DNA of 64,000 nt, from positions 1,054,001 through 1,118,000 of the forward strand of contig CBDAQM010000006.1 in assembly GCA_965199095.1 (NCBI GenBank), written 5' to 3'. Position 1 is the stretch's first letter. Each line of letters begins with the position of its first letter. Below the pieces are notes generated by a model. It did no database searches. It saw only the letters and a program-made list of their open reading frames with translations, and was not told the origin of the DNA. Positions 62,052 through 64,000 of this stretch are shown here, piece by piece. The translations under genes were made by a program, and so were the position numbers. Source of the stretch: LMUY01 sp965199095 (GTDB lineage Bacteria; Pseudomonadota; Alphaproteobacteria; Acetobacterales; Acetobacteraceae).

Positions 62052-62954
62052 ATGAGGATAGGCAAGACGGGGCTGGGCATGTTGCGAGAGAAGCAGAGCG
62101 TCCGTGCAGACGGGCACGCAGGAAACGAGGCAGCGCCGGTAGCCACGTCCCGCGGCCCGGGCGGGGCGGGGCGGGTCAGCACATCGGATAAGCTGCTGCT
62201 GGTGTTTGGCCTGTTCACTCTGGAGGAGCCGGAGTGGACCGTTGACGCCGCGGCCGAGCGGCTCAATCTCGGAACCAGCACAGCCTATCGCTTCTTCAAG
62301 AGCCTGAGCGACGTGGGGCTTATTTCCGCCTTTGCGACCGGCCGCTACGTCCTTGGTCCGGCCATCGTTCAGTTGGATCGACAGACCAGGCTGTTGGACC
62401 CGCTGATCAAAGTTGCCCAGCCGATCATGCAGGCCGTCGTTGCCGAAATGCGCGTGCCCGGCGTCTTGCTTCTCTGCCGCCTGTTCCGCAACCAGGTGAT
62501 GTGCATCCACCAGGATTTTTTGGATCGCCCATCCAGCGTCATCAGCTACGAGCGAGGCCGTCCGATGCCGCTGTATCGGAGCGCCGCCTCGAAGGCGATC
62601 CTGGCTCATCTGCCCGCCAGGTTTGTCCGGAGCTTTCACGAGGCTCACCGCATGGAAATGTCCGCAGCCGGGTTTGCGCCAAACTGGGAAGGCGTCAAGG
62701 CGACGTTACGGCGCCTGCGAAACAATCAGATTTGTGTGACGGCGGGCGAACTGGACACCGGAATGACCGGCATTGCCTCTCCACTGCACAATGCGGAAGG
62801 AGCGGTCGACGCCAGCCTGGGCTTCGTGCTGCCGGACAGCGACGAGGGATCGGGCCAGGTGGCGGTCGTCTCCGCCGCGCTTAGCTCCGCGGCCACCGAA
62901 ATCGACGCCCGGCTTGCCCTTGCGGCGATCCCGTTGGCTACCCGGTCCTCCTAG
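62052..62954 (+). CDS. IclR-family regulator
   Basis: 300 residues from the ATG at 62052; the ATG at 62079 is an alternative and neither has a strong ribosome-binding site. The winged helix reads KLLLVFGLFTLEEPEWTVDA, ERLNLGTSTAYRFFKSLSDV. The IclR effector domain shows ISYERGRPMPLYRSAASKAI and TGMTGIASPLHNAEGAVDAS, with the conserved G-x-AxPL segment. Such proteins control aromatic or glyoxylate catabolism. The gene ends 14 bases before the transposase stop of an IS630-type element, so its 3' end may have been altered by the insertion. Confidence 0.82.
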   Translation: MRIGKTGLGMLREKQSVRADGHAGNEAAPVATSRGPGGAGRVSTSDKLLLVFGLFTLEEPEWTVDAAAERLNLGTSTAYRFFKSLSDVGLISAFATGRYVLGPAIVQLDRQTRLLDPLIKVAQPIMQAVVAEMRVPGVLLLCRLFRNQVMCIHQDFLDRPSSVISYERGRPMPLYRSAASKAILAHLPARFVRSFHEAHRMEMSAAGFAPNWEGVKATLRRLRNNQICVTAGELDTGMTGIASPLHNAEGAVDASLGFVLPDSDEGSGQVAVVSAALSSAATEIDARLALAAIPLATRSS

Positions 62955-62967
62955 TGGCCTGAGTCTC

Positions 62968-64000
62968 TCATATTGCGGGGTATAGCCTCTTGAGTTTCAC
63001 CCTTGCATCGGCGTTGGTGAATTGCCAATCAGCCTTGGCGTGATTTTTATTCCGTTCTGCCTGCCAGGCGGCCACCTCGATGGTGAGTGTCTGCTTATCC
63101 GGTATGCGGCGGTCCAGGCACTGGCCTGAGAGCACTGCAAGTTCGGATTCGGCCATATCGAGCCAGCTTCCGTGCTTGGGCGTATAATGCCACTCGAAGC
63201 GTTCAACGAGGCGGCGCGCCTCTGGTGCGGGGAAGGCTTCATAGAGTGACGCAGGCTTATGGGTGTTTAGATTGTCTTGAACGAGCACGATCTTCTCAGC
63301 CTTAGGGAAGTGCGTATCGGACAAATCCTTGAGTATGTGGGCGTAATCAAGGGCGGTGTGGCGGTCGGTCACCTCGACATGCCGCCATCCCTCCAACGGC
63401 GCGAACAGCATGAACAGATTGGCCGTGCCGTTGCGCGCGTATTCATAATCATGCCGCTCAGCCCGGCCCGGCTTCTGGGGGATCGGCTGGCGCGTCTGGC
63501 TGATCAACTGCTTGGAGGTTTCGTCCAGGCAAACCACGGGCCGGTCGGGATCATGCGGCCGGTGATAGACCTCCAACACGTCTTCCATAGCGGCGACGAA
63601 CGCGGCGCTGGCGTCCGGTGCGATGACCCATTGCTCTTTCAGGTGCGGCTTGAGGATGTTTTTTTTAGCGTTCGCCCGATCGTGTTGTCACTGACGCGCT
63701 CAACGATGTTCAGTTCGACGACCTTGTCCTCCAGCATCCGCAGGGTCCAACGCACGCGGCCGGTGGGCGGCTGCGAACAGGCCAGCGCGATCAACTTGGC
63801 CTCGGCGGCGCCATCGAAGACGCGTCGCCTGGCTGAGGCCTGCGAATGTTTGCGCGTCAACACGCCATCAAGGCCCTCCTCGACCAGTTGCTGCCGTGTC
63901 CGCGCGATCGTGGCCAGGCTGGTATCGAGCGCGCTGGAGATTTGGCTGTCGCTCCATCCTTCACCGCGTTCTGAAGCGTCGGCCTTCAAAAGGATGCGCG
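62968..64000 (-). CDS. IS630 family transposase with -1 frameshift, N-terminus cut by the window edge
   Basis: Reading from the right edge: ARILLKADASERGEGWSDSQ-type beginning, the helix-turn-helix ISSALDTSLATIARTRQQLV, and NTIGRTLKK in the first frame; then, after a -1 shift on eight As (63659-63666), NILKPHLKEQWVIAPDAS, VVCLDETSKQLISQTRQPIP with the first Asp, VLVQDNLNTHKPASLYEAFP with the second, and YTPKHGSWLDMAESELAVLS with the Glu. Both parts together make a complete DDE transposase. The split at a poly-A run suggests programmed frameshifting rather than decay. Confidence 0.85.
63659..63666 (-). other. A8 slippery site of the IS630 transposase
   Basis: The minus strand reads CTA-AAA-AAA-ACA. 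Slipping one base back on A-AAA-AAA gives AAC-ATC-CTC and joins the two transposase frames with homology unbroken. Confidence 0.65.

Larger units (their letters stand above)
62955..64000 (-). mobile_element. IS630-type element, right part beyond the window
   Basis: The left end lies just after the IclR stop, near TGGCCTGAGTCTCTCATATTG. The second end is not in the window, so terminal repeats and the TA duplication cannot be checked. Confidence 0.7.

Overview
This window comes from a GC-rich alphaproteobacterium, most likely an Acetobacteraceae-type member of the Rhodospirillales. Supporting signs are the gene order prfB-mrcA-amidase-rne, hslV-hslU, acnA divergent from ccmA-ccmB, a gapR (DUF2312) gene, and three copies of an IS1380-type element, a family first described from Acetobacter. 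The placement is inference from gene content; no search was possible.

Layout. 1-24.5 kb is an ordinary chromosomal backbone: the start of prfB with an intact programmed +1 frameshift site, penicillin-binding protein 1A, a cell-wall amidase, RNase E, an aminotransferase, a gamma-glutamyltransferase-like lipoprotein, a DsbA-like thioredoxin, HslVU, an AbrB-Doc toxin-antitoxin pair, SufE, an HcaT-like transporter with no usual start codon, a FUSC transporter, aconitase, the CcmAB haem exporter, an RlmB-type rRNA methyltransferase and tRNA-Tyr. At 24.5-25.5 kb, next to the tRNA, lie a prophage scar (frameshifted terminase C-terminus), two identical-type palindromic operators 42 bp apart, and a small membrane protein/XRE regulator pair.

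25.5-37.1 kb is framed by IS1380 elements: an internally deleted copy and a full copy in tandem sharing a CTAG, then a third, truncated copy in opposite orientation. Between the second and third lie a lytic transglycosylase, an M20 amidohydrolase, gapR, a glutathione transferase and a four-gene, translationally coupled Kai operon: kaiC, two different kaiB genes and a PAS histidine kinase whose receiver domain is cut off by one missing base. This clock/stress-timer operon is the most interesting intact system in the window.

37-51 kb is a decaying accessory region. It holds remnants of a Dot/Icm-like (IncI-type) type IV secretion gene pair, an RHH-PIN toxin-antitoxin pair, an IS66 transposase with three frameshifts, an M20 peptidase stump, a ketopantoate reductase with two frameshifts, and an acyl-CoA catabolic cluster. 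In that cluster the ligases, thiolase, SDR and TetR are intact, but the MaoC, acyl-CoA dehydrogenase and enoyl-CoA hydratase/CoA-transferase genes carry indels and deletions. Single-base indels here could be real decay or sequencing error; the deletion-type scars cannot be explained by base-calling error.

51-60 kb is a coherent catabolic module: a polar amino-acid ABC transporter, a RidA protein, a maleate-isomerase/Asp-Glu-racemase-like enzyme, and a divergent molybdenum hydroxylase (FAD subunit plus a fused 2Fe-2S/molybdopterin subunit) with its own TetR regulator. It may take up and hydroxylate an N-heterocycle or related acid. 60-64 kb holds an SDR, SDR and IS630 fragments, an IclR regulator and a second IS630-type transposase, with a poly-A -1 frameshift site, that runs off the right end.
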